The position numbers and the translations under genes are program-made. The notes under the pieces were generated by a model. That model was not told where the DNA came from. It did no database searches and saw nothing but the letters and a program-made list of their open reading frames with translations. Of a stretch of DNA of 63,678 nt, positions 18,415 through 27,417 are shown piece after piece. Origin of the DNA: a bacterium (GTDB taxonomy: Bacteria > Oederibacteriota > JAAXVQ01 > JAUVAV01); assembly GCA_021108215.1 (NCBI GenBank), contig JAIORK010000011.1, positions 1 to 63,678 on the forward strand. Reading direction: 5' to 3'. The first letter of the stretch is position 1. Every line of letters starts with the position of its first letter.

Positions 18415-19065
18415 TTACCTCTCCAGTTTAAATTCCAAAGGCAATTCGACACTGGTAGCAACCGGGTTGTTATTGCGTCTGCCCGGTTTAAAACGCCATT
18501 TTTTAACAGCATTGATTGCCGATTGTTCAAATAAGTTGGCCGGTGCGGCTGATTGAATCTTAATGCTGCTTACCGAACCGTCAGCGTGAACAATAAATTT
18601 AATAACTACTTTGCCTTCTATACCTTTATTTCTGGCTGCCAAAGGATATACCGGCGCTACCTGATAAACAACCTTGGGCGCCTGATCTACTTCTGCAATG
18701 TCAAACACTAATTCATCCGCGTTTAACACATTACTTAAATTGAAATTCAATCCAAAATCACCCACTCCGGGTTGCAGACCAAGCACTACATTCATCTTCA
18801 TCATTGATAATTGCCGCCTCACAGGATTTAGTCTCGGTTTGGGATGTTCTTTTTTCTTTTCAATCAGCAACGGTATACGGGGCGGAACTTTTTGCATTTC
18901 AACGCTCTCCACCTGCCTGACAACCAGGGCTTTTGTTTTTTTTGCCATTGACTCGATTAATGGCAAACCAAGAAATATCGTCAGCGTAATAAGCAAACTA
19001 AATATAACCACCTGCCGGCTCCAGACCGGACCAATATCGATTTGGTATATTCGGACTTTACTCAT
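18415..19065 (-). CDS. tonB: TonB energy-transducing protein
   Basis: About 216 residues: one N-terminal membrane helix (about 18-38, VVIFSLLITLTIFLGLPLI), a short Pro/Lys-rich spacer (PPRIPLLIEKKKEHPKP) and a C-terminal TonB domain with APVYPLAARNKGIEGKVVIKFIVHADGSV and AINAVKKWRFKPGRR. It transmits proton-motive force to outer-membrane receptors. The ATG at 19065 is preferred over an upstream in-frame start because it has a CGGAGG site and overlaps the ExbD stop by 4 nt (ATGA), implying coupled translation. The short spacer is typical of TonB2-type proteins. Confidence 0.92.
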   Translation of the reverse strand: MSKVRIYQIDIGPVWSRQVVIFSLLITLTIFLGLPLIESMAKKTKALVVRQVESVEMQKVPPRIPLLIEKKKEHPKPRLNPVRRQLSMMKMNVVLGLQPGVGDFGLNFNLSNVLNADELVFDIAEVDQAPKVVYQVAPVYPLAARNKGIEGKVVIKFIVHADGSVSSIKIQSAAPANLFEQSAINAVKKWRFKPGRRNNNPVATSVELPLEFKLER

Positions 19066-19463
19066 CGGGCCTCCGTAGCGATACTTACTATTTTTGCACC
19101 GCCTAATTTGCATTCATCAATAACATCCACCACCACGCCACTTTTACTGCTTTCATCCGCCATAATAATAACCGGCCGATCCTGTTCTTTGAGCATTCTC
19201 GAAACCAAACTGCGAACTCCGCGCAGTCCGATTTCTTTGCCTCCGTAAATAATACTTCCATTGGTTGCAACACCGATCATAATGCTTTGTTTTTCCAGTG
19301 TTTGCGCGCTGGCAGCTTTGGGTTTTTGTATTTCCAGCCCTATTTCTTCTACAAAGGCTGTGGTAACTATAAAAAATATGAGCAATAAAAACATCATATC
19401 AATTAAGGGAGATATATTAATGTCAACCTTGTCATCTGATTTTAAATATTGCCGCCGATTCAT
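19062..19463 (-). CDS. exbD: ExbD/TolR biopolymer transport protein
   Basis: A 133-residue protein with a single membrane helix (about 22-40) that starts with the conserved Asp in NISPLIDMMFLLLIFFIVTT, followed by a periplasmic domain. The Asp carries protons in ExbB-ExbD motors. It starts 2 bp after the ExbB stop and overlaps tonB by 4 nt. Length and motif are standard. Confidence 0.93.
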   Translation of the reverse strand: MNRRQYLKSDDKVDINISPLIDMMFLLLIFFIVTTAFVEEIGLEIQKPKAASAQTLEKQSIMIGVATNGSIIYGGKEIGLRGVRSLVSRMLKEQDRPVIIMADESSKSGVVVDVIDECKLGGAKIVSIATEAR

Positions 19464-19465
19464 CT

Positions 19466-20089
19466 TCAGCTCCTTTTCAAAGCCAGGGAAACATGTATTT
19501 GCAATGCCAAAAGATGATGCTGCAATTGCTCCATTCGCTTTTTTAATACATTTATCCCAAATAATCCCGGTATGGCTACAATTAAACCAAATTGAGTGGT
19601 AATCATGGCCTGACTGACACCGGATGCCATTAATTCCGTGGTTTCTCTGGAATGTTCGGCAATTGCATCAAAAGTCCCGATCATACCCAACACTGTTCCC
19701 AAAAGTCCCAACAAGGGAGCCGCAGCAACCAGGGCCTGAAGAATAACCAATGTTCGGTTATAGGGTGTTACTTCTTTTTGCCATACTTCTTCAAATACAT
19801 TTTCCGGTTTGCAGCCCTGTTCAATTTTTTCAATGGCATAGACTATAATTTTCCAGAAATAGTATGCCTGACCGGCCGAAACTTTTTTCAGTGCTCCCCA
19901 TTTCTTTCGCAAGGACAATTCTTCTTCGATTTCATGCTGAACAATTTCCGGCATATCAAGTTTGCGTTTTAATGATTGATTCAATTGAATAAAATAATAC
20001 CAAATGAGATAACAAACCAATGCTATGGGAATCAAAAGCCATCCGCCTTTTATCCAGTAACCAATACTGTCAGATAATAAATTTATCAT
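19466..20089 (-). CDS. exbB: ExbB/TolQ-type proton channel protein
   Basis: About 207 residues with a first helix (about 15-35), a long cytoplasmic loop and two C-terminal helices (LVAAAPLLGLLGTVLGMIGTFDAI and MITTQFGLIVAIPGLFGINVL), the ExbB/TolQ signature. The frame stays open upstream to 20257, but that stretch is made of palindromic repeats and is not coding. ATG 20089 matches the family start (MINLLSDSIGYWIKGGW) although its ribosome-binding site is weak. Forms the energising complex with ExbD and TonB. Confidence 0.9.
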   Translation of the reverse strand: MINLLSDSIGYWIKGGWLLIPIALVCYLIWYYFIQLNQSLKRKLDMPEIVQHEIEEELSLRKKWGALKKVSAGQAYYFWKIIVYAIEKIEQGCKPENVFEEVWQKEVTPYNRTLVILQALVAAAPLLGLLGTVLGMIGTFDAIAEHSRETTELMASGVSQAMITTQFGLIVAIPGLFGINVLKKRMEQLQHHLLALQIHVSLALKRS

Positions 20090-20132
20090 CGTTTCCAACC
20101 TAATACCTTTCCAACCTTGCCTAGAGTATCTT

Positions 20133-20160
20133 GTAGGGACGTATTGCAATACGCCCCTAC
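20133..20160. repeat. GTAG...CTAC hairpin repeat
   Basis: Arms GTAGGGACGTATT and AATACGCCCCTAC around a 2-nt loop, 28 bp in all. It lies between exbB and ttpC and is one of at least six related hairpins in the window. Confidence 0.7.
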
Positions 20161-20192
20161 AATTAATTCCTTTAAAATCAAAGCCTATGGTA

Positions 20193-20301
20193 TTTTTGTC
20201 ATGCGATGTTCGCCTACGGCGATATTCCCTCGCTTCATCAATGGGCTTACCCGGCATTCGCCGGGCAAGCTGCCCATTGTGTTCGCGTTAGCATGATAAA
20301 A
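20193..20301. repeat. Composite nested palindrome
   Basis: Outer arms TTTTGTCATGC (20193-20203) and GCATGATAAAA (20291-20301) enclose an inner hairpin CAATGGGC...GCCCATTG whose core is ACCCGGC-attc-GCCGGGC (about 20239-20278). Its ACCCGGCATTCGC piece recurs inverted in the palindrome at 31273-31343. It occupies the exbB-ttpC gap and may form an mRNA structure that sets the ratio of the two gene products. Confidence 0.55.
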
Positions 20302-20331
20302 GCATTCGGGAATGATAACCTAAAAAACAGA

Positions 20332-21726
20332 CTAATTGCTCAAGCTCCCGGTACCTTTCCGGTGTAGTCCATTAATAAAGCTTATTGATGTTTGTTCCAG
20401 CGTATGGACAATGGTTTTTACTCTTCTTGCCAAATAGGCATGCACCAACAAAGCCGGAATTGCGATCACCAATCCGAATTCAGTTGTCACCAATGCTTCA
20501 CTGATACCGCCGGAAAGCAGATTTACTTTTCCGGTTCCAAATATTGCGACCATATCAAAGGTATGGATCATGCCGGTAACTGTACCGAGTAATCCCAATA
20601 GCGGCGCTGCTGCCGCCGCCACCGACAGAATGGATAAATTTTTCTCAAGATAAGGAATCTGACTCATAATCTGCTCATGCATAATTTCCTCAATATGTTC
20701 CTGGGATGCTTTGTGATGATGAATCCCTTCTAAAAGCACTGTTCCTATTGGTGCGCCGACTTTTTCCGCTTCAGTTTTTGCTGCTGCAATTTTTTTATTA
20801 TGCAGCAAACTTAATACCTTACATATTACAGGATCCGCATTAACTTCCAGTTTCATCAATGACCTAAATTTCCAGACAGCTGTAACCAGACAGAGTAATC
20901 CCAAACCCAGAATGGGTATCATGGTTATACCTCCGGCTTGTATATGCCCAAACCAGGTTTTTTTATACTTTTTAACTTTCAAGGCTTCGCCCAGCGTGAA
21001 ATCAAGAGGTATATTTTTTTCATTTCCCTTTAGTAAGGATGAAATAATATCAGGCGCTATGTTATAAACCATCGCCAACGTACTGCTGCCTAATTTAATA
21101 CCCAAAAGTCCTGCAACTTTTTGCTTATCATCCACAAAATATTCTATAGGTCCTGCCTGAACTATATTTCCTTTGTGCAGATAACCTGATTCATCCAATG
21201 CTTCACCTTTATAGATATAACCGCCTAATTGCTGTCTGTTTTTTCGAGCTGTAAATTCCAGTACCGGCTGAACAGCTTCCAGGACCGCTTCCGGAGTGTC
21301 CAAATTTAAAAAACGATCTATTTTAGCGAACTCACCGGCATAATGCTTAACTTCACTGCCACTCATTCGCACCATGGTATCTTTCCGGTATTCATTAAGC
21401 AAAGCAACTGCGAAATGTATTTCTTCTTTTAATAACCCTGTCTGATCTTTCAATTGTTCATAACCGGCTTCTTTCATCCAGAGAACATCTTTTAACATTT
21501 CTTTTTTTTGCCGCAAAGGAAGCAATGCCTGTTCAAGTGTTTCCAGCTTTTGGCTCATCACCACACGTCCGGCGCTGTTTTTTTCGCGAATATCCGCCAG
21601 TTTTTGATTCTCAAGAGCAATTTCCTCTTTGACTTCCAGAACCGTCTTTTCAATGGATTGCTCTGCATGAACCTGCCCGGTTAATGTGATCAGGCTTATT
21701 AAAATTAACAGCAGTATTCTTTTCAC
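20332..21726 (-). CDS. ttpC: TtpC: ExbB-like protein with large periplasmic coiled-coil domain
   Basis: A 464-residue protein. A signal sequence (1-21, ending VHAEQ) is followed by a coiled-coil-rich periplasmic domain (about 22-250) and then a MotA/TolQ/ExbB domain with three helices (ITMIPILGLGLLCLVTAVW; LSVAAAAAPLLGLLGTVTGMIHTF; VTTEFGLVIAIPALLVHAYL). This is the layout of TtpC of Vibrio TonB2 systems, an extra ExbB-like subunit needed by TonB2. It overlaps the DUF3450 gene by 4 nt and lies upstream of exbB, the same order as in those systems. Confidence 0.88.
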   Translation of the reverse strand: MKRILLLILISLITLTGQVHAEQSIEKTVLEVKEEIALENQKLADIREKNSAGRVVMSQKLETLEQALLPLRQKKEMLKDVLWMKEAGYEQLKDQTGLLKEEIHFAVALLNEYRKDTMVRMSGSEVKHYAGEFAKIDRFLNLDTPEAVLEAVQPVLEFTARKNRQQLGGYIYKGEALDESGYLHKGNIVQAGPIEYFVDDKQKVAGLLGIKLGSSTLAMVYNIAPDIISSLLKGNEKNIPLDFTLGEALKVKKYKKTWFGHIQAGGITMIPILGLGLLCLVTAVWKFRSLMKLEVNADPVICKVLSLLHNKKIAAAKTEAEKVGAPIGTVLLEGIHHHKASQEHIEEIMHEQIMSQIPYLEKNLSILSVAAAAAPLLGLLGTVTGMIHTFDMVAIFGTGKVNLLSGGISEALVTTEFGLVIAIPALLVHAYLARRVKTIVHTLEQTSISFINGLHRKGTGSLSN

Positions 21727-22586
21727 GGCACATCCCTTTCAAACTTTACGGGCAAGTGAACAAAGTCCGCAATCTGACTATGATTATTGTATTCAATGCT
21801 TTTGCGAATTTTTCCCGCCAATTCGCAGCGCCATTCCCATTGCCACCCGTTTATACCGGGACGTCCAATACCGGCTTGCCGGTTATCCGTAGATACACAA
21901 TACCCCTGGGCCAGACCTAAATAAATCACATCGCATTCCCGCTCTTTTCCATCATCCCCCAGCAGTACTTCTTTCGCTGTATTAATACTTTTTTGATACA
22001 GTTCAATTTTGGAATATACACCTATGATGGTTTGCAGCCGCTGCGAAATACTTCTTTTCCCTGCTGCTTTTAATTGACCAAACATTTTTTCCATTTCTTT
22101 TTTTAATGAAGATGGTAATTTTGTTTGCCATTTAAGCAACTCTTCTTCCGCCTGTTTAAGATGAACCTGACTGCCGGCCAATGCCCGATGATAGCGTTCC
22201 TGCTGCGCCTGCCATTTAATCCGTTTGATACGATTGCTGTGTTTATCCTGTTCCATAGCGCGCACTTCTTTTCTCAAAAGAGCTTTCTCTTTTACCAGCA
22301 ATGCATGTATGCGCTCAAGCCGCGACTGTTCTTCCTGGCCGGCTAGTTTTTCAGCTTCAACCTGCTGCTGGATTTCCGTCAACTGGCGAACCAGCTTGTC
22401 CAAAGTCATTGTATCCGCTATTGGATGATGCAGCTCGTGACGCGCGCTTTTATGCGCTGCCACCATTTTTTCACAGCCATGGCTTTTATTTTCTTCCGCA
22501 TATAGCAATGGTCTCACCCAGCCTGCCAGCAGGAGAGCTATAAAAAAAGAACATGCTATTTTCACAGTTACGTTGTGTTCATTCAT
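21723..22586 (-). CDS. DUF3450 periplasmic coiled-coil protein
   Basis: A 287-residue protein with a signal anchor (about 8-30), a long coiled coil (about 60-180, rich in Glu/Gln/Lys) and a C-terminal segment ending ADFVHLPVKFERDVP, which matches the conserved end of DUF3450 proteins. This family is the first gene of many TonB2-type operons, ahead of ttpC, as here. It probably binds TtpC through its coiled coil. The C-terminal domain has CDVIYLGLAQGYCVSTDNRQAG, also conserved in the family. Confidence 0.8.
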   Translation of the reverse strand: MNEHNVTVKIACSFFIALLLAGWVRPLLYAEENKSHGCEKMVAAHKSARHELHHPIADTMTLDKLVRQLTEIQQQVEAEKLAGQEEQSRLERIHALLVKEKALLRKEVRAMEQDKHSNRIKRIKWQAQQERYHRALAGSQVHLKQAEEELLKWQTKLPSSLKKEMEKMFGQLKAAGKRSISQRLQTIIGVYSKIELYQKSINTAKEVLLGDDGKERECDVIYLGLAQGYCVSTDNRQAGIGRPGINGWQWEWRCELAGKIRKSIEYNNHSQIADFVHLPVKFERDVP

Positions 22587-22616
22587 TTTCTTATCCTTCC
22601 GTAATATTCACAATAT

Positions 22617-22646
22617 GGTAGTGACCAGGCATGCCTGGTCACTACC
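22617..22646. repeat. GTAG...CTAC hairpin repeat, perfect palindrome
   Basis: GGTAGTGACCAGGCA followed directly by its exact reverse complement, 30 bp in all. It fills the gap between receptor 3 and the DUF3450 gene. The stem sequence differs from other copies but keeps GTAG/CTAC ends. Confidence 0.7.
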
Positions 22647-22666
22647 TGACAATTATTCAGCGTGCA

Positions 22667-24937
22667 TCAGAAGGCGAACTTGGCCCCACCGTACAGAATG
22701 CGCCCGGTATAGGGTTTATACATAAACGCCGCATCATCAGGTCGTTTATCGGTTTGTATTTCATTTAATGCGTTTTTCGCTCCGGCAAACAAGGTCAGCC
22801 CCAGTTTGTCAAAAGTATAGGCTGCACTTACAGTCATCATGAGGTACGGATCGGTTTTGACGATTTCACTGTCAGCAGACGCTACATCGTCTTCTGCATT
22901 GTAATCAATGTATTGACTGCCTATCCAGTCAGTGTCCACTGAAAACTTCCAGTTATCCGGCTGGTAAACCACGTTGATCCCTGCTGTCATCTGAGGCACA
23001 CGGGAAATGTACTTACTATCTTCTAAATATTTATCACCATGCACCGAATGATCCGCCCAATCACCGCGCGCTTCATTGTGTTTGGCATCTGTATATGCTG
23101 CATCCAGTTCTACTATCAGATTACGCAGCACATCCATTTCTCCGGACAACTCCACTCCCTGGGTATGAGCCTGACCGGCATTTTCCCAGATGTAATCATA
23201 TCTCAGAGTATTGGCGCTTGATCCGTCAGGCGCATCCGCCAACTCCACTTTACCTTCCAGATCAGTCCTGAAAACATTGGCACTGGCTGAGTACCAGGAC
23301 CCAACATAATCAACACTCATATTGTAGCTAATGGATTTTTCCGGTTTTAAATCGTCTCCTTTGAAAACACGGGGCGAACCGCTGCAAAGATGCAAATCTT
23401 CAGCAAACCCAAAAGGCACACGAAAACCCTGGCCAACATTAGCGCGTATTTTCATCGATTCCATCGGCACAAACATTAATCCGACGCGCGGTGTAAAAGC
23501 ATTTTCATCATAGGTTAAAGATCTTTCCACCAACCCAAGCAATTCACCACCGCTAAAAACGGTTTTGGATTGATGCATGTCATAGCGTCCTCCAATAATC
23601 AAATCAAGACTTTCCAACAAACCCCATTCATCCTGGAGGTATAATCCCAGGTCATCAGCTTCTTTAGTGCTGGTTGACATATAGGGCGAACCGTAGTCAG
23701 AAACAGTATCATCCACAATCACATACATGCCGCCTTCTTTAAGATAATTATGCGACAAGGTCACGCCGCCCAGAATAAAATGTTCACCGCCCAATTTAGC
23801 CGGCAAACCATAATTAATATCCGCTACATAAAAGTTTTCATCCGCCATATAGGGATTCATATCAGCACTGCCCGGATAGGTTCCATTGGCTTCCAGATAA
23901 TCACCCACAAAAGTATCATTGGTGGCATTACGATGATGTTCCGTATAGGTCGCATGAAAGTTGCACACGCTTTGATTGGAAAAAGTTTTTTTATAACCGA
24001 CTCCTGCTTCCACCCTGTCGGTATAAATATGTTCACTTCCTTCTGCAAAAGGATTCTGAAAGGCATTCGGCAGTTCGCCGCCTTTGCGCGCTTCTTTAAT
24101 GTTACGTCCGTTAAATGTCAAAGTATCCCTGCCTAAAAGCTCATGCACATTAATGCGAAAACCAAGTGAGGAATTATCGCTCCATACCCGGTCAGAGGCC
24201 AAATCGTTATTTTCATCAATAATATCTCCATTATCTTTCTGGGCTGCAATTAGCATATCCACCTGTTCGTTCAATTTGGCTGATGCCGCCAAGGCGTATA
24301 AATTGGTATTATCCGTGCCAAAGCTGGTTGAAATTTCCATAGATGGTTTTTTGCCAGGACTTTTTGTGATAACATTAATCACACCTGAAATAGCCTTATT
24401 TCCATAAAGCGCTGAACTGGCTCCCTTAACAACTTCAATCCGCTCTACACTGGAAGCCGGAATTTGTTGTAATCCGTAAATCGAAGCCAGACCTGAATAA
24501 ATCGGCTGGCCGTCGATAAGCACCTGAACATGATCCCCGGCCAATCCCTGCATACGAACCTGGGAAAAATTACAAAACGAACATTGCTGTTCAACGCGGA
24601 TACCGGCCACACCATCTAAAGCTTCATATAAATTGACCGCTCCTTTTAACGCCAGATCTTCCGCAGTAATAATTTCCGTACGTATTGGAACATCGGACAA
24701 CACACGTTCCGACTTGGTACCGGTTACCACCACCTGATCCATTTTGAATTCAGCAATTTCTTTTTTCTTTTCAACAACTGCTTCTTCCATCGCAGAATCC
24801 GCCTCTGCAATAACCGGTGAATCCATTGCCATATTATCCAGAATCACTTCCTGATTTTCAGCTTTGACTATTGCACTACCTGTCACAAACATGGCTAAAA
24901 CCATTAAACTTATTACACTTACTTTTTTACCAAACAT
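22667..24937 (-). CDS. TonB-dependent outer-membrane receptor (receptor 3)
   Basis: A 756-residue receptor: signal peptide (1-26, ending VKAEN), an acidic stretch, a TonB-box-like MDQVVVTGT, a plug (about 80-195; VERIEVVKGASSALYGNKAISGVINVITK) and a barrel ending AKFAF. The plug has an unusual EQQCSFCNFSQVRMQG with a CxxC pair. FRVP and DDLKPEKS replace the FRAP/NPDL boxes of receptor 2, and a Cys-containing loop (AEDLHLCSGSPRVF) lies between. It directly precedes the TonB2 operon and has a perfect GTTAG operator 18 bp upstream of its start, so it is probably the iron-regulated receptor served by that TonB. The ligand is likely an iron or heme source. Confidence 0.9.
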   Translation of the reverse strand: MFGKKVSVISLMVLAMFVTGSAIVKAENQEVILDNMAMDSPVIAEADSAMEEAVVEKKKEIAEFKMDQVVVTGTKSERVLSDVPIRTEIITAEDLALKGAVNLYEALDGVAGIRVEQQCSFCNFSQVRMQGLAGDHVQVLIDGQPIYSGLASIYGLQQIPASSVERIEVVKGASSALYGNKAISGVINVITKSPGKKPSMEISTSFGTDNTNLYALAASAKLNEQVDMLIAAQKDNGDIIDENNDLASDRVWSDNSSLGFRINVHELLGRDTLTFNGRNIKEARKGGELPNAFQNPFAEGSEHIYTDRVEAGVGYKKTFSNQSVCNFHATYTEHHRNATNDTFVGDYLEANGTYPGSADMNPYMADENFYVADINYGLPAKLGGEHFILGGVTLSHNYLKEGGMYVIVDDTVSDYGSPYMSTSTKEADDLGLYLQDEWGLLESLDLIIGGRYDMHQSKTVFSGGELLGLVERSLTYDENAFTPRVGLMFVPMESMKIRANVGQGFRVPFGFAEDLHLCSGSPRVFKGDDLKPEKSISYNMSVDYVGSWYSASANVFRTDLEGKVELADAPDGSSANTLRYDYIWENAGQAHTQGVELSGEMDVLRNLIVELDAAYTDAKHNEARGDWADHSVHGDKYLEDSKYISRVPQMTAGINVVYQPDNWKFSVDTDWIGSQYIDYNAEDDVASADSEIVKTDPYLMMTVSAAYTFDKLGLTLFAGAKNALNEIQTDKRPDDAAFMYKPYTGRILYGGAKFAF

Positions 24938-24954
24938 TCTTCTTCTCCTTTGTA

Positions 24955-24970
24955 GTTAGACTAGTCTAAC
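24955..24970. promoter_or_regulatory. DtxR-type operator, receptor 3
   Basis: GTTAGACTAGTCTAAC, a perfect 16-bp palindrome 18 bp upstream of receptor 3 and 18 bp downstream of the small Cys-rich gene. It suggests that receptor 3 and the TonB2 operon start from an iron-repressed promoter here. Confidence 0.75.
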
Positions 24971-24987
24971 TTAGCTGTTAAATTTTT

Positions 24988-25158
24988 TTATTTCTTTTTA
25001 CTACAACCGCAGCTGCTGTCACATCCTTCGCAACTGTGGGATCCTTGACGGTCTCCACTTATTGTCAACTCAGGTCTTAACTTCCTTTTTTTACTATAAA
25101 CCGTTACCAGGAATATACATGATGCACCCAATGCCAGAGCAATAACAACAGTTTCCAT
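24988..25158 (-). CDS. FeoB-associated Cys-rich membrane protein
   Basis: A 56-residue protein: an N-terminal membrane helix (METVVIALALGASCIFLVTV), a basic stretch (YSKKRK), and a C-terminal cysteine cluster C43-x2-C46-x3-C50-x-C52 ending in lysines. This layout is that of the FeoB-associated Cys-rich membrane proteins found next to feoB. AGGAGG lies 6 nt before the ATG. It sits 79 bp downstream of feoB with its own perfect operator at 25178-25193. The cysteines may bind ferrous iron arriving through FeoB. Confidence 0.85.
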   Translation of the reverse strand: METVVIALALGASCIFLVTVYSKKRKLRPELTISGDRQGSHSCEGCDSSCGCSKKK

Positions 25159-25177
25159 AACCAACCTCCTTTTCTAT

Positions 25178-25193
25178 GTTAGATTAATCTAAC
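25178..25193. promoter_or_regulatory. DtxR-type operator, FeoB-associated gene
   Basis: GTTAGATTAATCTAAC, a perfect 16-bp palindrome 20 bp upstream of the small Cys-rich gene and just after feoB. It is one of four such sites. Confidence 0.75.
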
Positions 25194-25236
25194 TTTAAAA
25201 TTATTTCTTTTCTTTCGCTATCCCCAAACATAGCTC

Positions 25237-27384
25237 CTATATCCCGATTTTCAACAATGTCCCAATTTGATAAACCAGAAATGTAAGAATATAGCCTACA
25301 ATCGTCAGTCCAAAAAACTGTGCTGCCGCCCATTTCCATGATCCGCTCTCTTTGCGCGTTATGGCAACCGTTGCCACACATGGGGTTGCAATAAGCATAA
25401 AAAGCATCATACAAAAGGCAACCAGCGGTGAATAATTCTTCTTCAATTTTTGCCGAAGTGTTGTTGATTCTTCATCTACCGCACCTAATGAAAATACTAT
25501 TCCCATTTGCGCTACAAATACTTCCTTAGCTGCAAAAGCACCCAGCATAGCAGTTGAAATACGCCAGTCAAATCCGAGTGGTTTGAAAAGTGGTGCAACA
25601 GCACAGCCAACGCGTCCGATACATGAATATTTCAAAGCATCTGCTGCTGCTTTGCCCTCTACGGTTTCTATTTCTTCATTGGTTTCAGCTGATTCCGGTA
25701 ATACTTCCTGGGTAAGATGAACCTCGCTCCCTTGGGCGCGATCAATCGCGCCCCTACTGGATTTCTGCTGAGGGAAAACAGCCAATACCCACAAAATAAC
25801 AGAAATAGCCAAAATAAGCGTCCCGGCTTTTTTCAGATAGAGCCATGATTTTTCCCACATATGCATAAAAATACTGCGCATAGTTGGCAGCCGGTAGGGC
25901 GGCAATTCCATAACAAATGGTGCAGACTCACCTTTGAATACGGTCATGCTCAAAATTTTCGCTCCGGCCATTGCAATTAGAATGCCGATTACATAGAGCA
26001 GCATAACAATACGCGCTGTCCATAGACCTGGAAAAAATACCGGTGCGATGAGAGCATAAATCGGCAAACGGGCGCCGCAGCTCATGAGCGGCAATATCAT
26101 CATGGTAATCAAACGATCGCGCCTGTTCTCCATGGTCCGCGTAGCCATAATCGCCGGCACCGTACACCCAAAACCAATGATCATGGGAATACAACTTTTG
26201 CCGTGCAAACCAATGCGATGCATAAGTTTATCCATAATAAAGGCCGCCCGGGACATATATCCCGAATCTTCCAGCAGCGAAATTCCCAGAAATAAAAGTA
26301 CGATGTTGGGTAAAAATATCAGCACTCCTCCTACCCCGCCAATAATGCCGTCAATCAAAAGGGACTTCAAAAAACTGTCTGATCCATCCGGCCACCAGCT
26401 GCTCACAACAACACCCATCCACCCAAAAAAACTTTCAATCCATCCCATCGGTGCTTCACTGATCGAAAAAGTAAATTGAAAAATCAAAAACATTATGAGT
26501 AAAAATAAAGGAAATCCCAAAACACGATTTGCCACAACAGCATCCACTTTATCGGAAAAATCATGCCGCACTTCCGCAGAAGTCATGATTGCTTCCTGGC
26601 ACGCACCGGAAATAAAACCATACCGGGCTTCTGCAATAAGGACCTCTGCCGGATCATTGGTTAATTTTTTTAAATACTTTTGAGCCTTATTAGCCACTTC
26701 ATGGACCGCTGGGGATTGAATCAGCTCTTCAATTTCTTCATCTTTCTCTAAAAGTTTTACTGCCATCCATCTTGGATTCACATCTCCCGGCCCGGCATTT
26801 TCTTTTTTAAGAACATCATCAATTTTTCCCAGAGCTTTTTCAATATCCTGATTGTAATGTACTATCGGTGTATCGCAGGCAAGCCGGCACTGCAAACGGT
26901 TAATTATAGCTGCTTTTAATTTATCCAATCCCTTACCATTGCTGCCAACGGTAGGAACAATCGACACATTAAAAAGCCTCTCTAATTGCTTAAAATCATA
27001 ATAAATACCTTTGCGCTTAGCCAAATCACTCATGTTCATGGCCAGAACAAGGGGGATATTCATTTCCATTAATTGTGTTGCCAAATACAGATTACGTTCC
27101 AGATTAGTCAAATCGAGAACATCGACAACTACATCCGGCTTGTCCTGAATGATAAAATTCCGCGCAACTTTTTCATCCAGCGATTGCGCTGACAAACTAT
27201 AAGTGCCCGGTAAATCAACAACCTTGATATCCCAATCCTGATATTTAAATTTGCCTTCTTTTTTCTCAACCGTTACACCGGGATAATTGGCCACTTTTTG
27301 ATTGGACCCGGTCAAGAAATTAAATAATGATGTTTTACCTGAATTAGGATTACCCGCCAGCGCAATAGTTAACTTGTTTTTCAT
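25237..27384 (-). CDS. feoB: FeoB ferrous iron transport protein
   Basis: About 715 residues. The N-terminal GTPase has G1 (AGNPNSGKTSLFN), G3 (DLPGTYSL) and G4 (NMSD); the membrane part has the two Gate motifs, including SCGARLPIYAL and a later CVATVAI. It imports Fe2+ across the inner membrane. ATG 27384 is preferred over an in-frame GTG six bases upstream. A loop at about residues 540-585 (QQKSSRGAIDRAQGSE and a Glu-rich stretch) contains a GTAG-type palindrome at the DNA level. FeoA is not separate but fused to the repressor gene upstream. Confidence 0.96.
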   Translation of the reverse strand: MKNKLTIALAGNPNSGKTSLFNFLTGSNQKVANYPGVTVEKKEGKFKYQDWDIKVVDLPGTYSLSAQSLDEKVARNFIIQDKPDVVVDVLDLTNLERNLYLATQLMEMNIPLVLAMNMSDLAKRKGIYYDFKQLERLFNVSIVPTVGSNGKGLDKLKAAIINRLQCRLACDTPIVHYNQDIEKALGKIDDVLKKENAGPGDVNPRWMAVKLLEKDEEIEELIQSPAVHEVANKAQKYLKKLTNDPAEVLIAEARYGFISGACQEAIMTSAEVRHDFSDKVDAVVANRVLGFPLFLLIMFLIFQFTFSISEAPMGWIESFFGWMGVVVSSWWPDGSDSFLKSLLIDGIIGGVGGVLIFLPNIVLLFLGISLLEDSGYMSRAAFIMDKLMHRIGLHGKSCIPMIIGFGCTVPAIMATRTMENRRDRLITMMILPLMSCGARLPIYALIAPVFFPGLWTARIVMLLYVIGILIAMAGAKILSMTVFKGESAPFVMELPPYRLPTMRSIFMHMWEKSWLYLKKAGTLILAISVILWVLAVFPQQKSSRGAIDRAQGSEVHLTQEVLPESAETNEEIETVEGKAAADALKYSCIGRVGCAVAPLFKPLGFDWRISTAMLGAFAAKEVFVAQMGIVFSLGAVDEESTTLRQKLKKNYSPLVAFCMMLFMLIATPCVATVAITRKESGSWKWAAAQFFGLTIVGYILTFLVYQIGTLLKIGI
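25730..25757. repeat. GTAG-type hairpin repeat inside feoB
   Basis: Arms GGGCGCGAT (25734-25742) and ATCGCGCCC (25745-25753), followed by CTAC (25754-25757); on the minus strand it begins GTAGGGGCGCGAT. It is translated in frame as part of SRGAIDRAQG in a variable cytoplasmic or loop region of FeoB. The left end has lost the GTAG/CTAC match. Confidence 0.6.
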
Positions 27385-27417
27385 AACCACACCTTTTTAT
27401 TTTTATAGGAAACTTTC

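Noticed and set aside
20090-20257. An N-terminal extension of ExbB
   Set aside because: The stretch is made of palindromic repeats and precedes the family's natural start MINLLSD; it is open by chance.
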